Part shown: piece after piece, positions 18,417-28,171 of the stretch
Numbering within the stretch: the stretch's first letter is position 1
How the letters are laid out: every line of letters begins with the position of its first letter
From: Bacteroidales bacterium
GTDB taxonomy: Bacteria; Bacteroidota; Bacteroidia; Bacteroidales; UBA12077
DNA: 39,006 nucleotides
NCBI GenBank assembly: GCA_030611105.1
Contig: JAUWQL010000018.1
Location: 1-39,006 of the forward strand
Direction: 5' to 3'
Made by a program: the position numbers and the translations under genes
Notes under the pieces: generated by a model
The model's input: the letters and a program-made list of their open reading frames with translations, nothing else
Database searches by the model: none
Told to the model about the DNA's origin: nothing

Positions 18417-18701
18417 TAATGCCCCAAAAATAAAATCATGTGAAAATACCTTTTTTTATTTAAAATGAAAAGTTATTTTAGCGGCCTGGAAACATTTATA
18501 TATAATAATTGATGTTTTATAGAATAAAGTAAATATTTTTATTTTAACTTTTTTTAACAATTTATTACTGATTTTAAGAAACATAACAATATTTAAAACG
18601 TAATATTAAAGCCAAAAGCAACTTTGATATTATTTTTTGCATCTAAATTTTGAAAAACATTATAATATTATCTATTTTTAGACATTCAAAAATAAACCAA
18701 C

Positions 18702-19385
18702 ATGGAAATTAAAAAAACAGATAAGGCTAATTTAGAAAAGAGCAGAGGGATTTTTCTTCAGTTAGGTTATGTTGTCGCACTGGGCATAGTTTTACTTGCT
18801 TTTGAATGGGGATCACGGCCTGCAAACCTTAATTCATTAGGAGAACTTGGAGATATGGATCTTGAGGAAGAAATTATTCCTATTACTCGTCAGCAAAACG
18901 AACCACCTCCACCACCTCCACCACCACAAACTACAGAGGTAATTAACATTGTAGAAGATGATGTGGAAATTGAAGATGAATTAATTCTTGACGATACTGA
19001 AGCAGATCAGGATACTAAAATTGAAATCGTTGAGTTTGATGAAGAAGATGAAGAAGTTAACGAGCAAGAAGTATTCTTCGTAGTAGAAGATATGCCAACA
19101 TTCCAGGGTAAAAGCAGTGATGCATTCCGTATTTACATACAGCAAAACTTAAAGTATCCTATTATTGCTCAGGAAAATGGCATTAGTGGAAGAGTATTCG
19201 TTCAGTTTGATATAAATGGTAAAGGAGATATTGCAAATGTTATTGTTGTTCGTGGTGTTGACCCATCAATAGACAAGGAAGCTATTAGAGTTGTTAAATC
19301 ATCTCCAAAATGGACTCCCGGAAAACAAAGAGGCCGACCCGTTCGAGTTAGATTTACATTCCCTATTGTATTTCAATTACAATAA
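18702..19385 (+). CDS. Energy transducer TonB-family protein
   Basis: N-terminal TM helix, PPPPPPPP stretch, C-terminal TonB domain (YPIIAQENGISGRVFVQFDINGKGDIANVIVVRGVDPSIDKEAIRVVKSSPKWTPGKQRGRPVRVRFTFPIVF). Confidence 0.92.
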   Translation: MEIKKTDKANLEKSRGIFLQLGYVVALGIVLLAFEWGSRPANLNSLGELGDMDLEEEIIPITRQQNEPPPPPPPPQTTEVINIVEDDVEIEDELILDDTEADQDTKIEIVEFDEEDEEVNEQEVFFVVEDMPTFQGKSSDAFRIYIQQNLKYPIIAQENGISGRVFVQFDINGKGDIANVIVVRGVDPSIDKEAIRVVKSSPKWTPGKQRGRPVRVRFTFPIVFQLQ

Positions 19386-19402
19386 TACAATACATAATAT
19401 AT

Positions 19403-19440
19403 AAAAAAGTAATCCCGCAATATTGCGGGATTACTTTTTT
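19403..19440. terminator. Bidirectional intrinsic terminator shared by tonB-like gene and ruvC
   Basis: Perfect palindrome aaaaaagtaatcccgcaat|attgcgggattactttttt. Confidence 0.93.
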
Positions 19441-19985
19441 ATACGTCCCGGGTTTTTATTCATAAAATCTTTCCAGCTATTAAATGTTTTAGCGGTTGTT
19501 GGAACATTTGTTTGATAAAAATGGCACATTGCTGCAGCAAGTCCATCGGTAGCATCCAAATCAGAAGGTAATTCTTTAATCTTTAAAAGATTCTTTAAAA
19601 GTATTGCAACTTGCTCCTTTGAAGCATTTCCCTGACCTGTTATCGACATTTTAATTTTTCGTGGTGCATATTCAAAAATGGGAATTGATCTTGATAAGGC
19701 AGCCGATATTGCAACCCCTTGTGCTCTGCCAAGTTTAAGCATAGATTGAACATTCTTCCCAAAAAAAGGTGCTTCAACAGCCATTTCGTCCGGATGGTAC
19801 TGGTCAATTAATGATGTAACCCGATCGAAAATGCGTTTTAGTTTGGTGTAATGATCAGTAATTTTTTTTAGTTCGATTACACCCAATACAATTAGTTTTG
19901 CTTCTTTTCCTGCAATTTTTATTAACCCATATCCCATAATGGTTGTACCGGGATCAATTCCTAATATGATTCTTTCTTTATCCAA
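19431..19985 (-). CDS. ruvC: Holliday junction resolvase RuvC
   Basis: [16 protein letters not shown]...[26 protein letters not shown]...[14 protein letters not shown]. Confidence 0.95.
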   Translation of the reverse strand: MDKERIILGIDPGTTIMGYGLIKIAGKEAKLIVLGVIELKKITDHYTKLKRIFDRVTSLIDQYHPDEMAVEAPFFGKNVQSMLKLGRAQGVAISAALSRSIPIFEYAPRKIKMSITGQGNASKEQVAILLKNLLKIKELPSDLDATDGLAAAMCHFYQTNVPTTAKTFNSWKDFMNKNPGRIKK

Positions 19986-19995
19986 TGATTAAAAA

Positions 19996-21273
19996 TTATA
20001 TAGAACCTATTTCATCTTTTAAGTTACGAATCTCTTTAAACGGCTTCCTGTAAATATCATAAGATGATTTCGTGCTTGAAAAAGAACCATTTTCAATATG
20101 ATATAGTACCTCATCTAATGTAGCTTCCCCTATGCCAAAATTTGTCGAAATATCATCTTCAACATAACTGTTGGCCTCTAATCCATCGTAATATCCTCCG
20201 TAATCAAGTGCATTCACTAATTTAAAAGAAATAGGAACATAAACTAAATTGCTTACGTTACTACTAAACACATACATTCCAACGGGTTTACCATAAGTGT
20301 CATCTCCAACAATATAAACGTCAATATGTGGATCGAGTCCATTAATGATAACCTCGCTAGCCGATGCAGAGCCTTTACTTGTAATAAAGTAAACTTTATT
20401 CAATCCTAAAGAATTTAGGTCTTTCTCAAAATTCACTCCCTCATCCATATCTGACCTGTCGTTATTATGCACATACTTTACAAATAGTTCTCCATCAACA
20501 TTATCCGGTATTATTAATCCTGCAAGGTGTGTAACAACATCCATTTTCCCACCACCATTATACCTTAAATCAATTACAAGCTCATTAACTCCTTCTGTCT
20601 TGAAAGATCCAAATGCAGCATTCAATTCAGCAATAGAAGGTCCTATAAAACTTTTAAATACAAAATAACCTACCTTGTTACTTCCGTTTTCAATTACACT
20701 TGTATAACCCACGGTATTAATTGTAACAAGTTTTTTCATAAACGTTTCGGAAACATTTACTCCTGTTGGAGATTCAAACTCTATAGTATTGCTAACTCCT
20801 ATTTCATTTGCACCTAATAAATCACTTAAATTAGAATTCTCGTCAACAATATTTCCATTTATTTTTTTTATTATCCAAGCCCGTTGTACTCCGACATCAT
20901 TTAAATCAGAATCATCAAACAAAAATGTAATTCTTATATTTCCATCGGAATCCGGTGCATATCCAAAACCATATCCGACATAGGTTCCTTCCTCATAATA
21001 TTGTGAGTGCGCTTCCTGAGTAGTAATGTAACTCCATTTATCTCTGGGTTCATATCTCATTGCTTCCAGCAAATCATTCGGATTAGTATAATCATCAGGA
21101 TCAACGTCAGGAATGGAATCTTTCCAATAATACCACTGATTCATTATTGAGTACAACTCGCTAACAGTATCAGAACCCGGAGGATATATTTTATCCTTTT
21201 CGCATGAATTAATAAAAACGAGGCCAATTAATAAGGCCAAAACCAAAGACAAATTATAAATTTTGTTTTTCAT
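19996..21273 (-). CDS. S41 family (C-terminal processing-like) peptidase, lipoprotein
   Basis: Lipobox FINSC; ELVIDLRYNGGGKMDVVTHLAGLI...VYFITSKGSASASEVIINGL. Confidence 0.88.
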   Translation of the reverse strand: MKNKIYNLSLVLALLIGLVFINSCEKDKIYPPGSDTVSELYSIMNQWYYWKDSIPDVDPDDYTNPNDLLEAMRYEPRDKWSYITTQEAHSQYYEEGTYVGYGFGYAPDSDGNIRITFLFDDSDLNDVGVQRAWIIKKINGNIVDENSNLSDLLGANEIGVSNTIEFESPTGVNVSETFMKKLVTINTVGYTSVIENGSNKVGYFVFKSFIGPSIAELNAAFGSFKTEGVNELVIDLRYNGGGKMDVVTHLAGLIIPDNVDGELFVKYVHNNDRSDMDEGVNFEKDLNSLGLNKVYFITSKGSASASEVIINGLDPHIDVYIVGDDTYGKPVGMYVFSSNVSNLVYVPISFKLVNALDYGGYYDGLEANSYVEDDISTNFGIGEATLDEVLYHIENGSFSSTKSSYDIYRKPFKEIRNLKDEIGSI

Positions 21274-22159
21274 AACTATTTCTTTTCCTTTTTACTTGCT
21301 GAATTAATATTCCTGAAATGATCAAAATTAATCCAAATAATGTGGTTATAAATATTTTTTCTCCTAAAATTATGCTTATAAATATTAACGAACAAAAAGG
21401 TGTTAAATATATTAAGTTACTAATTTTATCTGTTCGTTCTACTAACTTTAATGCTTTTAACCATAACACAAATGTTATGCCCATTTCAAATAAACCAATA
21501 TAAACTCCGGCTAATAATCCTTCGATACTCACTAATTTTATTTCGGAAAATATTAAAGTTGTTATTGTTATAAACAAAAATGCAAATAAAAAGTTAAGAA
21601 ATAATTTCAATATATCATCTCGTTTATCTTTAATATTAAGTAACCAAAACAAGGCCCAAACAACTGAACTGCTTAAGGCTAAAATAACACCTAAAGGATT
21701 AGAAAATTTCATGTTCATTACGTTTCCTTCTGAAGATATTATAACAACACCTAAAAAACTTAATACTAAAGCTAATATGCTTTTTAAACTTAACTTTTGT
21801 TTTAGAAATGGAACAGATAATAAAACCAGGATTATTGGCCATACAAAATTTAATGGCTGTGCAATCTGGGCAGGGAGTAAAGTATACGCAATAAACAGTA
21901 TCGTATAATAAAAGAACGGATTTAAAAAACCTAATGCCAATGAATGTGAATAATCTTTTATTGTTAGCTGGCTAATCAGGCTAAGTTTCTTTTGGAATAA
22001 TAAAACAAAAAACAGAAATATAATTGTTGTACATGTAGCTATAAATAACAACTGGAAATAATCGACGTATCTTAATCCAATTTTAAAAGCTGAAGCTGAT
22101 GTTCCCCAAAAAAGAATTGTTAGTCCTGCATATATATATGCTTTACTCTGGTTTTTCAT
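21254..22159 (-). CDS. DMT family transporter (EamA domain)
   Basis: Ten hydrophobic segments in two EamA-like halves; overlaps the downstream S41 gene by 20 bp. Confidence 0.88.
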   Translation of the reverse strand: MKNQSKAYIYAGLTILFWGTSASAFKIGLRYVDYFQLLFIATCTTIIFLFFVLLFQKKLSLISQLTIKDYSHSLALGFLNPFFYYTILFIAYTLLPAQIAQPLNFVWPIILVLLSVPFLKQKLSLKSILALVLSFLGVVIISSEGNVMNMKFSNPLGVILALSSSVVWALFWLLNIKDKRDDILKLFLNFLFAFLFITITTLIFSEIKLVSIEGLLAGVYIGLFEMGITFVLWLKALKLVERTDKISNLIYLTPFCSLIFISIILGEKIFITTLFGLILIISGILIQQVKRKRNSYEKQNL

Positions 22160-22659
22160 TTTTGCGCAGAATCTTTAATTGAAAAGAAAAGAGTATTATA
22201 CTTTTCGTTTATCAGGTATATGTTTGAATCAACCCTTTCTTTTAAAAAATTTATCATTTCATAAACATCTTTTGTTTCCAAAATATATTCAGATTTTGAA
22301 ATCTGGTTATTTAAAAACTCATTTTTTAACGACGACAATTGATCTTTTGCAAAGTAAATTTCTCTTTGAGTTTGAAGAATAATTTCATTAAAATCACTTA
22401 TATTTTGTTCAAGATACTGGTAAAATCCAAGTGAATCGGGAAGATTTATATTCTGAGCCAAAGAATGTATTCTCAGGCTGTCATCAATAAGTAAGTAAAA
22501 GTTATCTGAGGTAAAATTATACTGATTCTGTACAATATCTAATAAACTATCCGTAACTAATAATAATTTATCAACTTTTGTAGTATCCGGGGCTTCCTTC
22601 CTTTTACAATTTGAAAATAAGATAGATGCCAGTATTAAAATAATTATTCGCAATTTCAT
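22156..22659 (-). CDS. Putative lipoprotein of unknown function (track ORF starts at 22788; likely start at 22659)
   Basis: MKLRIIILILASILFSNCKRKEAPDT: signal peptide with lipobox; 4-bp overlap with the DMT transporter start. Confidence 0.6.
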   Translation of the reverse strand: MKLRIIILILASILFSNCKRKEAPDTTKVDKLLLVTDSLLDIVQNQYNFTSDNFYLLIDDSLRIHSLAQNINLPDSLGFYQYLEQNISDFNEIILQTQREIYFAKDQLSSLKNEFLNNQISKSEYILETKDVYEMINFLKERVDSNIYLINEKYNTLFFSIKDSAQK

Positions 22660-22731
22660 AATGCTAGTTTTGAGAATAGAAATTAATAATACGAATAATT
22701 TAAATATTATAAAAACTCTATTTGATAAAAC

Positions 22732-22761
22732 AAAAAAAGAGTGCCCAAACGAACACTCTTT
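22732..22761 (-). terminator. Intrinsic terminator downstream of serS
   Basis: Minus strand AAAGAGTG-N10-CACTCTTT followed by T-tract. Confidence 0.85.
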
Positions 22762-22780
22762 AATTACTATATAAAATATT

Positions 22781-24055
22781 CTAATCAATAATATTAAATC
22801 CGGTGTATGGCCTCAGAACGTCAGGAATAACAATTCCTTTCTCTGTCTGATTATTTTCAAGCAATGCAGCCAAAATTCTCGGCAATGCCAGTGCACTTCC
22901 ATTCAAGGTATGTGCTAATTGAGGTTTATTCTCGCCTTCTTCTCTATATCTTAGTTTTAGTCTGTTTGCCTGGTACGATTCAAAATTTGATACAGAACTG
23001 ACCTCTAACCATTTTTCCTGAGCTACAGAGAATACCTCAAAATCGTATGTTAAGGCCGAAGTAAAACTAATATCACCTCCACATAACTTTAATATTCTAT
23101 ATGGAAGATTCAACGATTTAACCAATCCCTCAACATGATTTACCATTTCGTCAAGTGTATCATACGATTTTTCAGGATGTTGTACCTGAACAATTTCTAC
23201 TTTATCAAACTGATGCAAACGATTCAATCCTCGAACATCTTTCCCATACGAACCTGCTTCTCGCCTGAAACATGGAGTATAAGCAGTCATTTTTTGTGGG
23301 AAATCTTTTGAACTTAAAATCACATCTCGAAAAATATTGGTTACCGGAACTTCTGCTGTTGGAATTAAATACAAATTATCGGCAGTAACATGATACATTT
23401 GCCCTTCTTTATCAGGTAACTGACCTGTTCCAAATCCGGAATCTTCATTAACCATAAGCGGAGGCATTACTTCCAGATATTCTGCTTTCGTAGCTTCGTC
23501 AAGAAAATAGCTAATTAATGCGCGTTGTAATTTTGCTCCTTTTCCCTTGTAAACCGGAAATCCAGCACCTGTAAGTTTATTTCCTAATTCAAAATCAATA
23601 ATATCATATTTCTTCGCCAAATCCCAATGTGGCATAGCTCCTTTGTGTAATTCAGGGATTTTTCCTCCTGATTTCACTTCAATATTATCCTCTTCGCCTT
23701 TTCCAACAGGCACTGACTCATGAGGTATGTTTGGGATCTGAACTAATAAATCATTTAATTGCTTTTCAATAGCTGTTAATTCATCCCCTTGAGATTTCAC
23801 TGTCACTTTTAATTCAGTATTTTTTTCTTTTAACAGGTTTGCCTCCTCTACTTTTCCGTTTTTGAATAACATACCAATTTCTTTCGACATTTTGTTTAAT
23901 TCCGCCTGGTTGCTATCCATCTTATTTTGGTTTGAACGGCGTTTTTGATCTAAATCAAGAATTTGACTAACAATATTTTCAGCTTGAAAGTTTTTAATTT
24001 TCAATCTCTCAATTACTAAATCTTTATTTTCCTGGATGAATTTTAAGGTGAGCAT
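22781..24055 (-). CDS. serS: Seryl-tRNA synthetase
   Basis: MLTLKFIQENKDLVIERLKIKNF coiled-coil arm; YLIPTAEVPVTNIFRD; TPCFRREAGSYGKDVRGLNRLHQFDKVE; HTLNGSALALPRILAALLENNQ. Confidence 0.97.
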   Translation of the reverse strand: MLTLKFIQENKDLVIERLKIKNFQAENIVSQILDLDQKRRSNQNKMDSNQAELNKMSKEIGMLFKNGKVEEANLLKEKNTELKVTVKSQGDELTAIEKQLNDLLVQIPNIPHESVPVGKGEEDNIEVKSGGKIPELHKGAMPHWDLAKKYDIIDFELGNKLTGAGFPVYKGKGAKLQRALISYFLDEATKAEYLEVMPPLMVNEDSGFGTGQLPDKEGQMYHVTADNLYLIPTAEVPVTNIFRDVILSSKDFPQKMTAYTPCFRREAGSYGKDVRGLNRLHQFDKVEIVQVQHPEKSYDTLDEMVNHVEGLVKSLNLPYRILKLCGGDISFTSALTYDFEVFSVAQEKWLEVSSVSNFESYQANRLKLRYREEGENKPQLAHTLNGSALALPRILAALLENNQTEKGIVIPDVLRPYTGFNIID

Positions 24056-24086
24056 ATCTCTAATTGATAATATGAATTATTAATAA

Positions 24087-24265
24087 AGGTAACTTCTAAA
24101 AATAACTTTTTATTACAAATGGCTGCAAAAATGAATCACTTCGTTGTCGGACAAAATCCTTCCTCAACGTAGCTACCGCTACGCCTGCGGATTATTTCAC
24201 CCTCCGCCTTGTGATTCAATTTTTCGCTCATTTTCATTGACAAAACCTATTTTTGGAGGTTACCT
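24087..24265. mobile_element. MITE-like 179-bp element with 18-bp terminal inverted repeats
   Basis: AGGTAACTTCTAAAAATA (24087-24104) vs inverted TATTTTTGGAGGTTACCT (24248-24265), 16/18 match; internal IR aaaaatgaatcac (24127-24139) / gtgattcaattttt (24211-24224); central hairpin cgtagc-tacc-gctacg. Confidence 0.65.
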
Positions 24266-24270
24266 AAATA

Positions 24271-24317
24271 AAAAATCTCCTAAATTTTTACTATAAAATA
24301 GTAAAATCAGGAGATTC
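24271..24317 (-). terminator. Intrinsic terminator downstream of rpmA
   Basis: aatctcctaaatttttactat...atagtaaaatcaggagatt imperfect long stem with T tract on minus strand. Confidence 0.85.
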
Positions 24318-24336
24318 AAAATTACGTAAAATTCTT

Positions 24337-24597
24337 TTATGCTTCGAAAGGAATAACAGATACAAATGATTTATCCCCTTGTTTTTTTCTAAATTCGATT
24401 TCACCATCAATCAAAGCAAATAAAGTATGGTCTTTACCCATGCCTACATTTTCGCCCGGATGATGTTTTGTTCCGCGTTGACGAACAATAATGTTACCAG
24501 CTTTGGCAGCTTGGCCGCCATATAGTTTTACACCTAATCGTTTACTTTCCGATTCGCGACCGTTACGTGAACTACCAGCTCCTTTCTTATGTGCCAT
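24337..24597 (-). CDS. rpmA: 50S ribosomal protein L27
   Basis: [65 protein letters not shown]. Confidence 0.98.
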   Translation of the reverse strand: MAHKKGAGSSRNGRESESKRLGVKLYGGQAAKAGNIIVRQRGTKHHPGENVGMGKDHTLFALIDGEIEFRKKQGDKSFVSVIPFEA

Positions 24598-24616
24598 TTT
24601 CTAAAATATTTTAAAA

Positions 24617-24928
24617 TTAAGCAATAATTTCTTCTATTTGAATTTGGGTAAATTGTTGACGATGACCGTTTAACGTTTTATACCCTTTTCTTCTCTTTTT
24701 CTTGAAAACAAGAACTTTGTCACCTTTTTGGTGAACTAAAATCTTAGCGGAAATTTTTGCGGCCTTCACGGTAGGTTTTCCAACTTTTACCTTTCCGTCA
24801 TTATCTATCAACAGTACTTTGTCGAACTCTACAGTTGATCCTTCTTCGGCATCTAAACGATGAACAAAGATTTTCCTGTCTTTCTCAACTTTAAACTGTT
24901 GGCCTGCGATCTCTACAATTGCGTACAT
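24617..24928 (-). CDS. rplU: 50S ribosomal protein L21
   Basis: [41 protein letters not shown]...[20 protein letters not shown]. Confidence 0.98.
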   Translation of the reverse strand: MYAIVEIAGQQFKVEKDRKIFVHRLDAEEGSTVEFDKVLLIDNDGKVKVGKPTVKAAKISAKILVHQKGDKVLVFKKKRRKGYKTLNGHRQQFTQIQIEEIIA

Positions 24929-24968
24929 CTATTAAATTTTTAACAGTTTTTATACTTTTTTGGGAATG

Positions 24969-24999
24969 CAAAAATATAAAAGTTTATCTGATTCGCAAA
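24969..24999 (-). promoter_or_regulatory. Bacteroidetes sigma-ABfr-type promoter for rplU-rpmA
   Basis: Minus strand TTTG-N19-TATTTTTG, matching TTTG/TAnnTTTG consensus. Confidence 0.75.
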
Positions 25000-25166
25000 G
25001 ATTTAATTATAATATTTTTAGCACAGATACATTTATATAAAATTTCGCTTGCAAATATATGATAAAAACCAACTTATAATATCTTATTTCTACACAATTA
25101 ATACATAACTAAATCGTATTAAATTATATCAATTCTATAAAATTTAATTAATGATAAAATATTGAA

Positions 25167-25174
25167 TAACTTTG
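25167..25174 (+). promoter_or_regulatory. Candidate -7 element for the 94-aa gene/mutL operon
   Basis: TAACTTTG matches TAnnTTTG; no clear -33 TTTG. Confidence 0.4.
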
Positions 25175-25195
25175 CAGCAATAAAATTTTAATAAA

Positions 25196-25480
25196 ATGGC
25201 TATAAAGTTTTTACATACTCCTAAAAATAGGCAATTTAAGTTTGCACCTAGATACTATGATGAGCAAAAGGAAGATCTGGAAAATCGCATACAAAAAATA
25301 AAAAGAGAAATAGGTGTAGAGGATCTTGAAGATTCAGATAAGCCCTACGTTCCTAATATTAAAGGGCAAATGCGCGGATACTTTACAAAAAATATAGAAC
25401 AAAAAAGAAAATCAACCATGCGATTGATTGTTATTCTTATTGTTTTGTCCGCTATTGCTTACTTTCTTCTGTATTTCTAA
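25196..25480 (+). CDS. Small single-TM tail-anchored-like protein of unknown function upstream of mutL
   Basis: 94 aa; charged N-terminus, C-terminal TM (MRLIVILIVLSAIAYFLLYF); 11 bp before mutL. Confidence 0.75.
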   Translation: MAIKFLHTPKNRQFKFAPRYYDEQKEDLENRIQKIKREIGVEDLEDSDKPYVPNIKGQMRGYFTKNIEQKRKSTMRLIVILIVLSAIAYFLLYF

Positions 25481-25491
25481 ATCGCATTTTA

Positions 25492-27333
25492 ATGTCAGAT
25501 ATTATTCAGCTTTTACCCGATTCAGTTGCAAACCAGATAGCAGCAGGAGAAGTTATTCAACGACCGGCTTCTGTTGTTAAGGAACTGGTAGAAAATGCCA
25601 TTGATGCAAAAGCTGATTCAATTACTATAAATATAAAAGATGCCGGAAAAACATTAATTCAGGTAATTGATAAGGGTATTGGAATGTCGGATACTGACGC
25701 ACGACTTTCTTTCGAGCGACACTCTACTTCAAAAATCAAAACAGCGGATGATTTATTTGCAATTTCGACCATGGGATTTAGAGGTGAAGCTTTAGCTTCT
25801 ATTGCAGCTATTGCAAAAGTTGAATTAAAAACCCGGCAAGAAAATAGTGAGATAGGAACTCAGATTACAATTGAGGGATCGAAAGTTATAAATCAGGAAT
25901 CTGTGAGTTGTGCTAAAGGATCTAATTTAGCAGTGAAAAATCTTTTCTTTAATGTTCCGGCACGAAGAAAATTTTTAAAATCGAATACTACAGAATTTGG
26001 ACATATTATTTCGGAGTTTCAAAGAATCGCATTGGCTAATCCTGAAGTTGAATTTAAACTTTATCATAACGATTCGGAAATTTATTTACTGCCTAAAGCT
26101 AACATCAGACAAAGAATAGTTGCTGTTTTCGGAAAAAGGATAAATCAAAACCTGATTACCATTGAAAGCAATACAAGCATTGTTTCTATTAAAGGATTTA
26201 TTGGTAAGCCGGAATATGCACGCAAAAAATCAGGCGAGCAATTTTTCTTTATTAATAACAGATATATGCGTAGCGCTTATTTTAATAAAGCCATTATAAA
26301 CGCTTACGACCAGATTTTACAACCAGAAACTGCTCCTTCTTATTTTTTATATTTAACAGCCGATCCATCAACTATAGATGTAAATATTCATCCAACAAAA
26401 ACAGAGATTAAATTTGAGGATCAACAGGCTATATGGCAAATTGTACACTCTGCAGTAAAACAGGCCCTTGGAAAAAATAATATTGTTCCGTCTATTGATT
26501 TCAATCAGGAACAAGGATTCAACATCCCGGTTTTATCAAAAAATACAGAAATCAGAAACCCTCAAATAGAAATTGATCCTACTTTCAATCCTTTTGAGCA
26601 TAAGAAACCCGTTAGCAAGAATCCAAAAAGCTCAGCAATTTCTCTGGAAAAAGAAAATCTGGTAAACTGGGATAAGTTATATGAAGGATTTGAAAAAGAA
26701 AATCAACAATCGGATGAATTTTCATTTATCTCTAACGAAAATTCTCAACAAACTATTACAGATCCGGATGTAAGCGAAAAGTATTTTCATTTTAAAAACA
26801 AATATATATTTACACCTGTAAAATCCGGTTTAATGATTGTTGATCAGAAAAGAGCACATGAAAGGATTCTTTTCGAGAAATTTTTAAATACTCTTTCTTT
26901 TGAATCAGCGGTTACTCAAAAATCTTTATATCCTAAAACTATTGAACTAGATGCCAAAGATCATGCTTTGTTGATGGATATAAACGATGATTTAAAAAGT
27001 TTGGGTTTTGATATTGATGATTTTGGAAGAAACTCTATTGTTATTAACGGAATGCCTGCCGATTCAAGTAATCAGGAACCGGAACAAATTATAGATAAAT
27101 TTTTAAACGAATATTCGACTGGAGAGCTTGATGCAAAAACACAAGCCAAAGAAAAAATTGCCAAATCTTTAGCAAAAGCTTCAGCAATTAGTAGTAATCA
27201 ACCATTAAACAATAAAGAAATGCACGAAATGGTTGACATGTTATTTGCCTGCCAAAATCCGAACTATTCACCTTTTGGCAAATTAATTGTAAGCATCATT
27301 AAAACAGATGAGCTCGAAAAACGTTTTAATTAA
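25492..27333 (+). CDS. mutL: DNA mismatch repair protein MutL
   Basis: IQLLPDSVANQIAAGEVIQRPASVVKELVENAIDAKADSI...GFRGEALASIAAIAKVEL; C-terminal dimerisation domain. Confidence 0.97.
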   Translation: MSDIIQLLPDSVANQIAAGEVIQRPASVVKELVENAIDAKADSITINIKDAGKTLIQVIDKGIGMSDTDARLSFERHSTSKIKTADDLFAISTMGFRGEALASIAAIAKVELKTRQENSEIGTQITIEGSKVINQESVSCAKGSNLAVKNLFFNVPARRKFLKSNTTEFGHIISEFQRIALANPEVEFKLYHNDSEIYLLPKANIRQRIVAVFGKRINQNLITIESNTSIVSIKGFIGKPEYARKKSGEQFFFINNRYMRSAYFNKAIINAYDQILQPETAPSYFLYLTADPSTIDVNIHPTKTEIKFEDQQAIWQIVHSAVKQALGKNNIVPSIDFNQEQGFNIPVLSKNTEIRNPQIEIDPTFNPFEHKKPVSKNPKSSAISLEKENLVNWDKLYEGFEKENQQSDEFSFISNENSQQTITDPDVSEKYFHFKNKYIFTPVKSGLMIVDQKRAHERILFEKFLNTLSFESAVTQKSLYPKTIELDAKDHALLMDINDDLKSLGFDIDDFGRNSIVINGMPADSSNQEPEQIIDKFLNEYSTGELDAKTQAKEKIAKSLAKASAISSNQPLNNKEMHEMVDMLFACQNPNYSPFGKLIVSIIKTDELEKRFN

Positions 27334-27355
27334 ATGACATTTTAATTTTATAAAT

Positions 27356-28171
27356 ATGATTAACATAAAATTTAGTGATATCCCCCCAGTTGTAAAAAAT
27401 CTCATTATAATAAATATAATAATGCTTTTGGCAACCTGGGTTTTGGGAAATGCCTTTGATATCCAGTTAAGCCAGGTACTTGGATTACATTATTTTAAGT
27501 CTGACTTATTTCAACCTTATCAGTTTGTTACTCACATGTTTATGCATGGAGGATTAACACACCTATTCTTTAATATGTTTGCATTATGGATGTTTGGTCG
27601 TGTTTTAGAAACTGTATGGGGGAGTAAAAGATTTTTTATTTATTTTGTTGTTACCGGACTTGGAGCAGCTGTACTACATACATTTGTAATTCATTTGCAA
27701 ATGGCAAGTATTTTAAATGATATAAAAGCTTTTTCAAATACTCCATCGCCTGAAGCATTCGCACTGCTTGTAAAAGATCATTTTCCTGAATATTATTCTC
27801 AGATTTACAGCAAACTTCTTAATGGTTGGTATTCAAATCCTGAATCTTCGAGTTACGTTGCAATGGCACAACAATATGCTAATGAGTTATTGAGTCTTAA
27901 AATGAATATTCCAACAGTTGGAGCATCGGGAGCTGTATTCGGAGTTCTTTTAGCTTTCGGAATGCTTTTCCCAAATACTAAATTGATGTTGCTGTTTCCT
28001 CCAATACCAATTAAAGCAAAATATTTTGTAATATTTTATGGGGCACTTGAACTTTGGTTAGGCTTAACTCAGCCAGGAAGTAATATTGCTCACTTTGCTC
28101 ACCTTGGTGGCATGTTATTTGGGTTTATACTTATTAAATTTTGGAATAGTAAAAGAACAAATTTCTATTAA
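27356..28171 (+). CDS. Rhomboid family intramembrane serine protease
   Basis: HMFMHGGLTHLFFNMFALWMFG; GASGAVFG (Ser); HFAHLGGMLFGF (His). Confidence 0.92.
   Translation: MINIKFSDIPPVVKNLIIINIIMLLATWVLGNAFDIQLSQVLGLHYFKSDLFQPYQFVTHMFMHGGLTHLFFNMFALWMFGRVLETVWGSKRFFIYFVVTGLGAAVLHTFVIHLQMASILNDIKAFSNTPSPEAFALLVKDHFPEYYSQIYSKLLNGWYSNPESSSYVAMAQQYANELLSLKMNIPTVGASGAVFGVLLAFGMLFPNTKLMLLFPPIPIKAKYFVIFYGALELWLGLTQPGSNIAHFAHLGGMLFGFILIKFWNSKRTNFY

Larger units (their letters stand above)
18332..18425 (-). pseudogene. tRNA-Ala 5'-half remnant interrupted by two palindromic insertions
   Basis: Minus strand: GGGGCATTA-[40 nt]-GCTCAGTTGGC-[17 nt]-TAGAGCGTAATGACTGG, matching the intact neighbour once the insertions are removed. 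Confidence 0.8.

Noticed and set aside
24087-24265. T-box riboswitch for serS
   Set aside because: No T-box consensus or specifier loop recognised, and T-boxes are not characteristic of Bacteroidetes; TIR symmetry better fits a MITE-like element.
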